Shown here: positions 52,519-64,000 of the stretch, piece by piece
Layout: every line of letters starts with the position of its first letter
Position numbering within the stretch: the first letter of the stretch is position 1
Assembly: GCF_964355755.1 (NCBI RefSeq)
Contig: NC_092680.1
Coordinates: forward strand, 11,883,001-11,947,000
DNA: 64,000 nucleotides
From: Antedon mediterranea
Lineage: Eukaryota > Echinodermata > Crinoidea > Comatulida > Antedonidae
Direction: 5' to 3'
Translations under genes and position numbers: made by a program
Notes under the pieces: generated by a model
What the model saw: only the letters and a program-made list of their open reading frames with translations
Databases searched by the model: none
Told to the model about the DNA's origin: nothing

Positions 52519-53538
52519 TGGTCTAAAACGTCTCCAAATGCGATTTGAAGCTATTCTGTACACTTTGATGTTTTGTGTGAAAAAGTTTTGTCGAAATGCT
52601 CAAAATGGTCTAAAACGTTTTTAAATACGATATTAAGCTATTTTGTGATCTTTGATGTTTTTGTGTGAAAAGTTTTATCGAAATGCTCAAAATGGTCTAA
52701 AACGGTTTCTATTGTGATTTTAAGCACTTTGATGATTTTGTGTAACCAAGTTTCATCGAAATGTACAAAATGGTCTAAAACGTCTCCAAATGTGATTTGA
52801 AGCTATTCTAAGTACTTTTGTGTTTTTATGTTAACAAGTTTTTTCGAAAATCACAAAATGGTCTAAAACGTCTTTAAATGCGATTTGAAGCTATTCTGTA
52901 CACTTTGATGTTTTGTGTGAAAAAGTTTTGTCGAAATGCTCAAAATGGTCTAAAACGTTTTTAAATACGATATTAAGCTATTTTGTGATCTTTGATGTTT
53001 TTGTGTGAAAAGTTTTATCGAAATGCTCAAAATGGTCTAAAACGGTTTCTATTGTGATTTTAAGCACTTTGATGATTTTGTGTAACCAAGTTTCATCGAA
53101 ATGTACAAAATGGTCTAAAACGTCTCCAAATGCGATTTGAAGCTATTCTAAGTACTTTTGTGTTTTTATGTTAACAAGTTTTTTCGAAAATCACAAAATG
53201 GTCTAAAACGTTTTCAAATGCGATTTGAAGCTATTCTGTACACTTTGATGTTTTGTGTAAAAAAGTTTTGTCGAAATGCTCAAAATGGTCTAAAACGTTT
53301 TTAAATACGATATTAAGCTATTTTGTGATCTTTGATGTTTTTGTGTGAAAAGTTTTATCGAAATGCTCAAAATGGTCTAAAACGGTTTCTATTGTGATTT
53401 TAAGCACTTTGATGATTTTGTGTAACCAAGTTTCATCGAAATGTACAAAATGGTCTAAAACGTCTCCAAATGTGATTTGAAGCTATTCTAAGTACTTTTG
53501 TGTTTTTATATTAACAAGTTTTTTCGAAAATCACAAAA
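52519..53538 (+). repeat. Tetrameric higher-order repeat, 340 bp x 3
   Basis: Three complete units start at 52,519, 52,859 and 53,199 and are each exactly 340 bp. The monomer order in each is 87 bp (TGTACACTTTGATG), 87 bp (GTGATCTTTG), 78 bp (CTATTGTGATTTTAAGCAC) and 88 bp (CTAAGTACTTTTGTG). A fourth unit starts at 53,539 but switches to the 6-monomer order after two monomers. The same tetramer appears singly or doubled near 28.4-29.1 kb, 47.5 kb and 54.3-55.0 kb. Confidence 0.92.
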
Positions 53539-56500
53539 TGGTCTAAAACGTCTTCAAATGCGATTTGAAGCTATTCTGTACACTTTGATGTTTTGTGTGA
53601 AAAAGTTTTGTCGAAATGCTCAAAATGGTCTAAAACGTTTTTAAATACGATATTAAGCTATTTTGTGATCTTTGATGTTTTTGTGTGAAAAGTTTTATCG
53701 AAATGCTCAAAATGGTCTAAAACGGTTTCTAATGCGATTTGAAGCTATTCTGTACACTTTGAAGTTTTGTGTGAAAAAGTTTTCTCGAAATGCTCAAAAT
53801 GGTCTAAAACGTTTTTATATACCATATTAAGCTATTTTGTGCACTTTGATGTTTTTTGTGAAAAGTTTTATCGAAATGCTCAAAATGGTCTAAAACGGTT
53901 TCTATTGTGATTTTAAGCACTTTGATGATTTTGTGTAACCAAGTTTCATCGAAATGTACAAAATGGTCTAAAACGTCTCCAAATGCGATTTGAAGCTATT
54001 CTAAGTACTTTTGTGTTTTTATGTTAACAAGTTTTTTCGAAAATCACAAAATGGTCTAAAACGTCTTCAAATGCGATTTGAAGCTATTCTGTACACTTTG
54101 ATGTTTTGTGTGAAAAAGTTTTGTCGAAATGCTCAAAATGGTCTAAAACGTTTTTAAAACGATATTAAGCTATTTTGTGCTCTTTGATGTTTTTGTGTAA
54201 CCAAGTTTCATCGAAATCAACAAAATGGTCTAATACGTCTCCAAATGCGATTTGAAGCTTTTCCAAGCACTTTGCTGTTTTTATGTTAACAAGTCTTTTC
54301 GAAAATCACAAAATGGTCTAAAACGTCTTCAAATGCGATTTGAAGCTATTCTGTACACTTTGATGTTTTTTGTGAAAAAGTTTTGTCGAAATGCTCAAAA
54401 TGGTCTAAAACGTTTTTAAATACGATATTAAGCTATTTTGTGATCTTTGATGTTTTTGTGTGAAAAGTTTTATCGAAATGCTCAAAATGGTCTAAAACGG
54501 TTTCTATTGTGATTTTAAGCACTTTGATGATTTTGTGTAACCAAGTTTCATCGAAATGTACAAAATGGTCTAAAACGTCTCCAAATGCGATTTGAAGCTA
54601 TTCTAAGTACTTTTGTGTTTTTATGTTAACAAGTTTTTTCGAAAATCACAAAATGGTCTAAAACGTCTTCAAATGCGATTTGAAGCTATTCTGTACACTT
54701 TGATGTTTTGTGTAAAAAAGTTTTGTCGAAATGCTCAAAATGGTCTAAAACGTTTTTAAATACGATATTAAGCTATTTTGTGATCTTTGATGTTTTTGTG
54801 TGAAAAGTTTTATCGAAATGCTCAAAATGGTCTAAAACGGTTTCTATTGTGATTTTAAGCACTTTGATGATTTTGTGTAACCAAGTTTCATCGAAATGTA
54901 CAAAATGGTCTAAAACGTCTCCAAATGTGATTTGAAGCTATTCTAAGTACTTTTGTGTTTTTATGTTAACAAGTTTTTTCGAAAATCACAAAATGGTCTA
55001 AAACGTCTTCAAATGCGATTTGAAGCTATTCTGTACACTTTGATGTTTTGTGTGAAAAAGTTTTGTCAAAATGCTCAAAATGGTCTAAAACGTTTTAAAA
55101 ACGATAATAAGCTATTTTGTGCTCTTTGATGTTTTTGTTTAACCAAGTTTCATCGAAAATCACAAAATGGTCTAAAACGTCTCCAAATGCGATTTGAAGC
55201 TTTTCTAAGCACTTTGGTGTTTTTATGTTAACAAGTTTTTTCGAAAATCACAAAATGGTCTAAAACGTCTCCAAATGCGATTTGAAGCTCTTCTGTACAC
55301 TTTGATGTTTTGTGTGAAAAAGTTTTGTCGAAATTCTCAAAATGGTCTAAAACGTTTTTAAATACGATATTAAGCTGTTTTGTGCACTTTGATGATTTGT
55401 GTGAAAAGTTTTAACGAAATGCTCAAAATGGTCAAAAACGGTTTCTAATGTGATTTTAAGCACTTTGATGTTTTTGTGTAACCAAGTTTTTTCGAAAATC
55501 ACAAATTGGTCTAAAACGTCTCCAAATGCGATTTGAAGCTTTTCTAAGCACTTTGGTGTTTTTATGTTAACAAGTTTTTTCGAAAATCACAAAATGGTCT
55601 AAAACGTCTCCAAATGCGATTTGAAGATATTCTGAGCACTTTGGTGTTTTTATGTTAAAAAGTTTTTTCGAAAATCACAAAATAGTCTAAAACGTCTCCA
55701 AATGCGATTTGAAGCTATTCTGTACACTTTGATGTTTTGTGTGAACAAGTTTTGTCGAAATGCTCAAAATGGTCTAAAACGTTTTTAAAACGATATTAAG
55801 CTATTTTGTGCTCTTTGATATTTTTGTGTAACCAAGTTTCATCGAAAATCACAAAATGGTCTAAAACGTCTCCAAATGCGATTTGAAGCTTTTCTAAGCA
55901 CTTTGGTGTTTTTATGTTAACAAGTTTTTTCGAAAATCACGAAATGGTCTAAAATGTCTCCAAATGCGATTTGAAGATATTCTGAGCACTTTGGTGTTTT
56001 TATGTTAAAACGTTTTTTCGAAAATCACAAAATGGTCTAAAACGTCTCCAAATGCGATTTGAAGCTCTTCTGTACACTTTGATGTTTTGTGTGAAAAAGT
56101 TTTGTCGAAATGCTCAAAATGGTCTAAAACGTTTTTAAATTCGATATTAAGCTGTTTTGTGCAGTTTGATGATTTGTGTGAAAAGTTTTAACGAAATGCT
56201 CAAAATGGTCTAAAACGGTTTCTAATGTGATTTTAAGCACTTTGATGTTTTTGTGTAACCAAGTTTTTTCGAAAATCACGAAATGGTCTAAAACGTCTCC
56301 AAATGCGATTTGAAGCTTTTCTAAGCACTTTGGTGTTTTTATGTTAACAAGTTTTTTCGAAAATCACAAAATGGTCTAAAACGTCTCCAAATGCGATTTG
56401 AGGATATTCTGAGCACTTTGGTGTTTTTATGTTAAAAAGTTTTTTCGAAAATCACAAAATGGTCTAAAACGTCTTCAAATGCGATTTGAAGCTATTCTGT

Positions 56501-58686
56501 ACACTTTGATGTTTTGTGTGAAAAAGTTTTGTCAAAATGCTCAAAATGGTCTAAAACGTTTTTAAAACGATATTAAGCTATTTTGTGCTCTTTGATATTT
56601 TTGTGTAACCAAGTTTCATCGAAAATCACAAAATGGTCTAAAACGTCTCCAAATGCGATTTGAAGCTTTTCTAAGCACTTTGGTGTTTTTATGTTAACAA
56701 GTTTTTTCGAAAATCACGAAATGGTCTAAAATGTCTCCAAATGCGATTTGAAGATATTCTGAGCACTTTGGTGTTTTTATGTTAAAACGTTTTTTCGAAA
56801 ATCACAAAATGGTCTAAAACGTCTCCAAATGCGATTTGAAGCTCTTCTGTACACTTTGATGTTTTGTGTGAAAAAGTTTTGTCGAAATGCTCAAAATGGT
56901 CTAAAACGTTTTTAAATTCGATATTAAGCTGTTTTGTGCAGTTTGATGATTTGTGTGAAAAGTTTTAACGAAATGCTCAAAATGGTCTAAAACGGTTTCT
57001 AATGTGATTTTAAGCACTTTGATGTTTTTGTGTAACCAAGTTTTTTCGAAAATCACAAAATGGTCTAAAACGTCTCCAAATGCGATTTGAAGCTTTTCTA
57101 AGCACTTTGGTGTTTTTATGTTAACAAGTTTTTTCGAAAATCACAAAATGGTCTAAAACGTCTCCAAATGCGATTTGAGGATATTCTGAGCACTTTGGTG
57201 TTTTTATGTTAAAAAGTTTTTTCGAAAATCACAAAATGGTCTAAAACGTCTTCAAATGCGATTTGAAGCTATTCTGTACACTTTGATGTTTTGTGTGAAA
57301 AAGTTTTGTCAAAATGCTCAAAATGGTCTAAAACGTTTTAAAAACGATATTAAGCTATTTTGTGCTCTTTGATGTTTTTGTTTAACCAAGTTTCATCGAA
57401 AATCACAAAATGGTCTAAAACGTCTCCAAATGCGATTTGAAGCTTTTCTAAGCACTTTGGTGTTTTTATGTTAACAAGTTTTTTCGAAAATCACAAAATG
57501 GTCTAAAACGTCTCCAAATGCGATTTGAAGCTATTCTAAGTACTTTTGTGTTTTTATGTTAACAAGTTTTTTCGAAAATCACAAAATGGTCTAAAACGTC
57601 TTCAAATGCGATTTGAAGCTATTCTGTACACTTTGATGTTTTGTGTGAAAAAGTTTTGTCGAAATGCTCAAAATGGTCTAAAACGTTTTTAAAACGATAT
57701 TAAGCTATTTTGTGCTCTTTGATGTTTTTGTGTAACCAAGTTTCATCGAAATCAACAAAATGGTCTAATACGTCTCCAAATGCGATTTGAAGCTTTTCCA
57801 AGCACTTTGCTGTTTTTATGTTAACAAGTTTTTTCGAAAATCACAAAATGGTCTAAAACGTCTTCAAATGCGATTTGAAGCTATTCTGTACACTTTGATG
57901 TTTTGTGTGAAAAAGTTTTGTCGAAATGCTCAAAATGGTCTAAAACGTTTTTAAATACGATATTAAGCTATTTTGTGATCTGTGATGTTTTTGTGTGAAA
58001 AGTTTTATCGAAATGCTCAAAATGTTCTAAAACGGTTTCTAATGCGATTTGAAGCTATTCTGTACACTTTGAAGTTTTTTGTGAAAAAGTTTTCTCGAAA
58101 TGCTCAAAATGGTCTAAAACGTTTTTATATACCATATTAAGCTATTTTGTGCACTTTGATGTTTTTTCTTGAAAAGTTTTATCGAAATGCTCAAAATGGT
58201 CTAAAACGGTTTCTATTGTGATTTTAAGCACTTTGATGATTTTGTGTAACCAAGTTTCATCGAAATGTACAAAATGGTCTAAAACGTCTCCAAATGCGAT
58301 TTGAAGCTATTCTAAGTACTTTTGTGTTTTTATGTTAACAAGTTTTTTCGAAAATCACAAAATGGTCTAAAACGTCTTCAAATGCGATTTGAAGCTATTC
58401 TGTACACTTTGATGTTTTGTGTGAAAAAGTTTTGTCGAAATGCTCAAAATGGTCTAAAACGTTTTTAAATACGATATTAAGCTATTTTGTGATCTTTTAT
58501 GTTTTTGTGTGAAAAGTTTTATCGAAATGCTCAAAATGGTCAGAAACGGTTTCTAATGCGATTTGAAGCTATTCTGTACACTTTGAAGTTTTGTGTGAAA
58601 AAGTTTTCTCGAAATGCTCAAAATGGTCTAAAACGTTTTTATATACCATATTAAGCTATTTTGTGCACTTTGATGTTTTTTGTGAA
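53350..58686 (+). repeat. 5,337-bp tandem duplication, unit 1
   Basis: Many rare variants pair at exactly 5,337 bp: AACAAGTCTTTTCG at 54,288 and 59,625, GTGTAAAAAAG near 54,708 and 60,045, TTTGATATTTTTG at 55,814 and 61,151, GTGATCTGTGATG near 57,976 and 63,313, and TTTTTTCTTGAAAAG near 58,162 and 63,499. The left edge is approximate: before about 53,350 the partner monomers are of different types. Few differences are seen, for example GATAATAAGC at 55,103 against GATATTAAGC at 60,440. Confidence 0.88.
55683..57236 (+). repeat. 777-bp tandem duplication nested in the 5,337-bp unit
   Basis: Two units of 777 bp lie at 55,683-56,459 and 56,460-57,236. Each is nine monomers (87+87+88+88+87+86+78+88+88). 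The variants GATATTTTTGTG (55,817 and 56,594), TTAAATTCGATATT (near 56,136 and 56,913) and TGTGCAGTTTGATG occur in both. The pair is present again at 61,020-62,573 in the second 5,337-bp unit, so the 777-bp event came first. Confidence 0.9.
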
Positions 58687-61600
58687 AAGTTTTATCGAAA
58701 TGCTCAAAATGGTCTAAAACGGTTTCTATTGTGATTTGAAGCACTTTGATGATTTTTTGTAACCAAGTTTCATCGAAATGTACAAAATGGTCTAAAACGT
58801 CTCCAAATGCGATTTGAAGCTATTCTAAGTACTTTTGTGTTTTTATGTTAACAAGTTTTTTCGAAAATCACAAAATGGTCTAAAACGTCTTCAAATGCGA
58901 TTTGAAGCTATTCTGTACACTTTGATGTTTTGTGTGAAAAAGTTTTGTCGAAATGCTCAAAATGGTCTAAAACGTTTTTAAATACGATATTAAGCTATTT
59001 TGTGATCTTTGATGTTTTTGTGTGAAAAGTTTTATCGAAATGCTCAAAATGGTCTAAAACGGTTTCTAATGCGATTTGAAGCTATTCTGTACACTTTGAA
59101 GTTTTGTGTGAAAAAGTTTTCTCGAAATGCTCAAAATGGTCTAAAACGTTTTTATATACCATATTAAGCTATTTTGTGCACTTTGATGTTTTTTGTGAAA
59201 AGTTTTATCGAAATGCTCAAAATGGTCTAAAACGGTTTCTATTGTGATTTTAAGCACTTTGATGATTTTGTGTAACCAAGTTTCATCGAAATGTACAAAA
59301 TGGTCTAAAACGTCTCCAAATGCGATTTGAAGCTATTCTAAGTACTTTTGTGTTTTTATGTTAACAAGTTTTTTCGAAAATCACAAAATGGTCTAAAACG
59401 TCTTCAAATGCGATTTGAAGCTATTCTGTACACTTTGATGTTTTGTGTGAAAAAGTTTTGTCGAAATGCTCAAAATGGTCTAAAACGTTTTTAAAACGAT
59501 ATTAAGCTATTTTGTGCTCTTTGATGTTTTTGTGTAACCAAGTTTCATCGAAATCAACAAAATGGTCTAATACGTCTCCAAATGCGATTTGAAGCTTTTC
59601 CAAGCACTTTGCTGTTTTTATGTTAACAAGTCTTTTCGAAAATCACAAAATGGTCTAAAACGTCTTCAAATGCGATTTGAAGCTATTCTGTACACTTTGA
59701 TGTTTTGTGTGAAAAAGTTTTGTCGAAATGCTCAAAATGGTCTAAAACGTTTTTAAATACGATATTAAGCTATTTTGTGATCTTTGATGTTTTTGTGTGA
59801 AAAGTTTTATCGAAATGCTCAAAATGGTCTAAAACGGTTTCTATTGTGATTTTAAGCACTTTGATGATTTTGTGTAACCAAGTTTCATCGAAATGTACAA
59901 AATGGTCTAAAACGTCTCCAAATGCGATTTGAAGCTATTCTAAGTACTTTTGTGTTTTTATGTTAACAAGTTTTTTCGAAAATCACAAAATGGTCTAAAA
60001 CGTCTTCAAATGCGATTTGAAGCTATTCTGTACACTTTGATGTTTTGTGTAAAAAAGTTTTGTCGAAATGCTCAAAATGGTCTAAAACGTTTTTAAATAC
60101 GATATTAAGCTATTTTGTGATCTTTGATGTTTTTGTGTGAAAAGTTTTATCGAAATGCTCAAAATGGTCTAAAACGGTTTCTATTGTGATTTTAAGCACT
60201 TTGATGATTTTGTGTAACCAAGTTTCATCGAAATGTACAAAATGGTCTAAAACGTCTCCAAATGTGATTTGAAGCTATTCTAAGTACTTTTGTGTTTTTA
60301 TGTTAACAAGTTTTTTCGAAAATCACAAAATGGTCTAAAACGTCTTCAAATGCGATTTGAAGCTATTCTGTACACTTTGATGTTTTGTGTGAAAAAGTTT
60401 TGTCAAAATGCTCAAAATGGTCTAAAACGTTTTAAAAACGATATTAAGCTATTTTGTGCTCTTTGATGTTTTTGTTTAACCAAGTTTCATCGAAAATCAC
60501 AAAATGGTCTAAAACGTCTCCAAATGCGATTTGAAGCTTTTCTAAGCACTTTGGTGTTTTTATGTTAACAAGTTTTTTCGAAAATCACAAAATGGTCTAA
60601 AACGTCTCCAAATGCGATTTGAAGCTCTTCTGTACACTTTGATGTTTTGTGTGAAAAAGTTTTGTCGAAATTCTCAAAATGGTCTAAAACGTTTTTAAAT
60701 ACGATATTAAGCTGTTTTGTGCACTTTGATGATTTGTGTGAAAAGTTTTAACGAAATGCTCAAAATGGTCAAAAACGGTTTCTAATGTGATTTTAAGCAC
60801 TTTGATGTTTTTGTGTAACCAAGTTTTTTCGAAAATCACAAATTGGTCTAAAACGTCTCCAAATGCGATTTGAAGCTTTTCTAAGCACTTTGGTGTTTTT
60901 ATGTTAACAAGTTTTTTCGAAAATCACAAAATGGTCTAAAACGTCTCCAAATGCGATTTGAAGATATTCTGAGCACTTTGGTGTTTTTATGTTAAAAAGT
61001 TTTTTCGAAAATCACAAAATAGTCTAAAACGTCTCCAAATGCGATTTGAAGCTATTCTGTACACTTTGATGTTTTGTGTGAACAAGTTTTGTCGAAATGC
61101 TCAAAATGGTCTAAAACGTTTTTAAAACGATATTAAGCTATTTTGTGCTCTTTGATATTTTTGTGTAACCAAGTTTCATCGAAAATCACAAAATGGTCTA
61201 AAACGTCTCCAAATGCGATTTGAAGCTTTTCTAAGCACTTTGGTGTTTTTATGTTAACAAGTTTTTTCGAAAATCACGAAATGGTCTAAAATGTCTCCAA
61301 ATGCGATTTGAAGATATTCTGAGCACTTTGGTGTTTTAATGTTAAAACGTTTTTTCGAAAATCACAAAATGGTCTAAAACGTCTCCAAATGCGATTTGAA
61401 GCTCTTCTGTACACTTTGATGTTTTGTGTGAAAAAGTTTTGTCGAAATGCTCAAAATGGTCTAAAACGTTTTTAAATTCGATATTAAGCTGTTTTGTGCA
61501 GTTTGATGATTTGTGTGAAAAGTTTTAACGAAATGCTCAAAATGGTCTAAAACGGTTTCTAATGTGATTTTAAGCACTTTGATGTTTTTGTGTAACCAAG

Positions 61601-64000
61601 TTTTTTCGAAAATCACGAAATGGTCTAAAACGTCTCCAAATGCGATTTGAAGCTTTTCTAAGCACTTTGGTGTTTTTATGTTAACAAGTTTTTTCGAAAA
61701 TCACAAAATGGTCTAAAACGTCTCCAAATGCGATTTGAGGATATTCTGAGCACTTTGGTGTTTTTATGTTAAAAAGTTTTTTCGAAAATCACAAAATGGT
61801 CTAAAACGTCTTCAAATGCGATTTGAAGCTATTCTGTACACTTTGATGTTTTGTGTGAAAAAGTTTTGTCAAAATGCTCAAAATGGTCTAAAACGTTTTT
61901 AAAACGATATTAAGCTATTTTGTGCTCTTTGATATTTTTGTGTAACCAAGTTTCATCGAAAATCACAAAATGGTCTAAAACGTCTCCAAATGCGATTTGA
62001 AGCTTTTCTAAGCACTTTGGTGTTTTTATGTTAACAAGTTTTTTCGAAAATCACGAAATGGTCTAAAATGTCTCCAAATGCGATTTGAAGATATTCTGAG
62101 CACTTTGGTGTTTTTATGTTAAAACGTTTTTTCGAAAATCACAAAATGGTCTAAAACGTCTCCAAATGCGATTTGAAGCTCTTCTGTACACTTTGATGTT
62201 TTGTGTGAAAAAGTTTTGTCGAAATGCTCAAAATGGTCTAAAACGTTTTTAAATTCGATATTAAGCTGTTTTGTGCAGTTTGATGATTTGTGTGAAAAGT
62301 TTTAACGAAATGCTCAAAATGGTCTAAAACGGTTTCTAATGTGATTTTAAGCACTTTGATGTTTTTGTGTAACCAAGTTTTTTCGAAAATCACAAAATGG
62401 TCTAAAACGTCTCCAAATGCGATTTGAAGCTTTTCTAAGCACTTTGGTGTTTTTATGTTAACAAGTTTTTTCGAAAATCACAAAATGGTCTAAAACGTCT
62501 CCAAATGCGATTTGAGGATATTCTGAGCACTTTGGTGTTTTTATGTTAAAAAGTTTTTTCGAAAATCACAAAATGGTCTAAAACGTCTTCAAATGCGATT
62601 TGAAGCTATTCTGTACACTTTGATGTTTTGTGTGAAAAAGTTTTGTCAAAATGCTCAAAATGGTCTAAAACGTTTTAAAAACGATATTAAGCTATTTTGT
62701 CCTCTTTGATGTTTTTGTTTAACCAAGTTTCATCGAAAATCACAAAATGGTCTAAAACGTCTCCAAATGCGATTTGAAGCTTTTCTAAGCACTTTGGTGT
62801 TTTTATGTTAACAAGTTTTTTCGAAAATCACAAAATGGTCTAAAACGTCTCCAAATGCGATTTGAAGCTATTCTAAGTACTTTTGTGTTTTTATGTTAAC
62901 AAGTTTTTTCGAAAATCACAAAATGGTCTAAAACGTCTTCAAATGCGATTTGAAGCTATTCTGTACACTTTGATGTTTTGTGTGAAAAAGTTTTGTCGAA
63001 ATGCTCAAAATGGTCTAAAACGTTTTTAAAACGATATTAAGCTATTTTGTGCTCTTTGATGTTTTTGTGTAACCAAGTTTCATCGAAATCAACAAAATGG
63101 TCTAATACGTCTCCAAATGCGATTTGAAGCTTTTCCAAGCACTTTGCTGTTTTTATGTTAACAAGTTTTTTCGAAAATCACAAAATGGTCTAAAACGTCT
63201 TCAAATGCGATTTGAAGCTATTCTGTACACTTTGATGTTTTGTGTGAAAAAGTTTTGTCGAAATGCTCAAAATGGTCTAAAACGTTTTTAAATACGATAT
63301 TAAGCTATTTTGTGATCTGTGATGTTTTTGTGTGAAAAGTTTTATCGAAATGCTCAAAATGTTCTAAAACGGTTTCTAATGCGATTTGAAGCTATTCTGT
63401 ACACTTTGAAGTTTTTTGTGAAAAAGTTTTCTCGAAATGCTCAAAATGGTCTAAAACGTTTTTATATACCATATTAAGCTATTTTGTGCACTTTGATGTT
63501 TTTTCTTGAAAAGTTTTATCGAAATGCTCAAAATGGTCTAAAACGGTTTCTATTGTGATTTTAAGCACTTTGATGATTTTGTGTAACCAAGTTTCATCGA
63601 AATGTACAAAATGGTCTAAAACGTCTCCAAATGCGATTTGAAGCTATTCTAAGTACTTTTGTGTTTTTATGTTAACAAGTTTTTTCGAAAATCACAAAAT
63701 GGTCTAAAACGTCTTCAAATGCGATTTGAAGCTATTCTGTACACTTTGATGTTTTGTGTGAAAAAGTTTTGTCGAAATGCTCAAAATGGTCTAAAACGTT
63801 TTTAAATACGATATTAAGCTATTTTGTGATCTTTTATGTTTTTGTGTGAAAAGTTTTATCGAAATGCTCAAAATGGTCAGAAACGGTTTCTAATGCGATT
63901 TGAAGCTATTCTGTACACTTTGAAGTTTTGTGTGAAAAAGTTTTCTCGAAATGCTCAAAATGGTCTAAAACGTTTTTATATACCATATTAAGCTATTTTG
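58687..64000 (+). repeat. 5,337-bp tandem duplication, unit 2 (cut by window edge)
   Basis: This is the second copy of the 53,350-58,686 unit, running to the right window edge and lacking only about the last 20-25 bp if the unit is complete. It includes the nested 777-bp pair at 61,020-62,573 and the CTTGAAAAG / CTTTTATG / GTCAGAAAC marker set near 63.5-63.9 kb. Private changes include TTTTAATG near 61,335 and GTCCTCTTTG near 62,699. Whether a third unit follows cannot be seen. Confidence 0.85.

Noticed and set aside
1-64000. CRISPR-like array (conserved box at regular spacing)
   Set aside because: The 'spacers' are themselves related monomer sequence, the period is 78-88 bp, there are no cas genes, and the LINE marks a eukaryotic genome.
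1-64000. CENP-B box
   Set aside because: The required CGGG half was not found in the satellite monomers, and bases after TTCG do not fit the box.

Overview
The window is almost entirely one AT-rich satellite DNA array (about one third G+C by a hand count of one monomer). The only non-satellite sequence is about 1.16 kb of a LINE-type (non-LTR) retrotransposon at about 992-2155. The LINE fragment encodes the region downstream of the reverse transcriptase core. Its style (a block around Trp-Lys-Gln-Arg ... Phe-Gly-Lys, a Phe-Ile-Trp-Asn-Gly block, and a C-terminal CCHC knuckle) fits the L1/Tx1-like elements of animals. With the long satellite this points to an animal nuclear genome. An invertebrate such as a mollusc or cnidarian would fit, but the species cannot be fixed. 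I found no host gene, tRNA, rRNA, CRISPR array or bacterial feature.

The satellite is a head-to-tail chain of monomers of 86-88 bp, plus a shorter 78-bp class. All lie in one orientation except for one 46-bp fold-back that occurs in two copies. Nearly every monomer starts with the same box, TGGTCTAAAACG, and carries a TCGAAA core near its other end. About ten diagnostic monomer types can be told apart. They are arranged in higher-order repeats: a 4-mer of 340 bp, a 6-mer of 513 bp, a trimer of 251 bp, and longer composite units with an 8- or 9-monomer core (a 9-monomer unit is 777 bp).

Layout: 1-991 satellite, including the hairpin at 662-756; about 992-2155 LINE fragment; 2156 to about 22.8 kb satellite copy A; about 22.8-29.8 kb satellite with its own local amplifications (1,628-bp tandem duplication, 251-bp trimer x3); 29,835 to about 51.1 kb satellite copy B, broadly colinear with copy A at a distance that steps between about 28.3 and 33.7 kb because of block gains and losses; about 51.1-53.5 kb 340-bp repeats; about 53.35-64.0 kb a 5,337-bp tandem duplication that itself contains a 777-bp tandem duplication.

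No set of genes works together here. The content is structural: repeated unequal exchange and segmental duplication within a satellite, one fold-back event, and one retrotransposon remnant. A centromeric or pericentromeric role is plausible from the architecture, but nothing in the sequence proves it. All alignments, offsets and monomer lengths were worked out by eye from diagnostic variants; breakpoints marked 'about' are uncertain by tens of bases.
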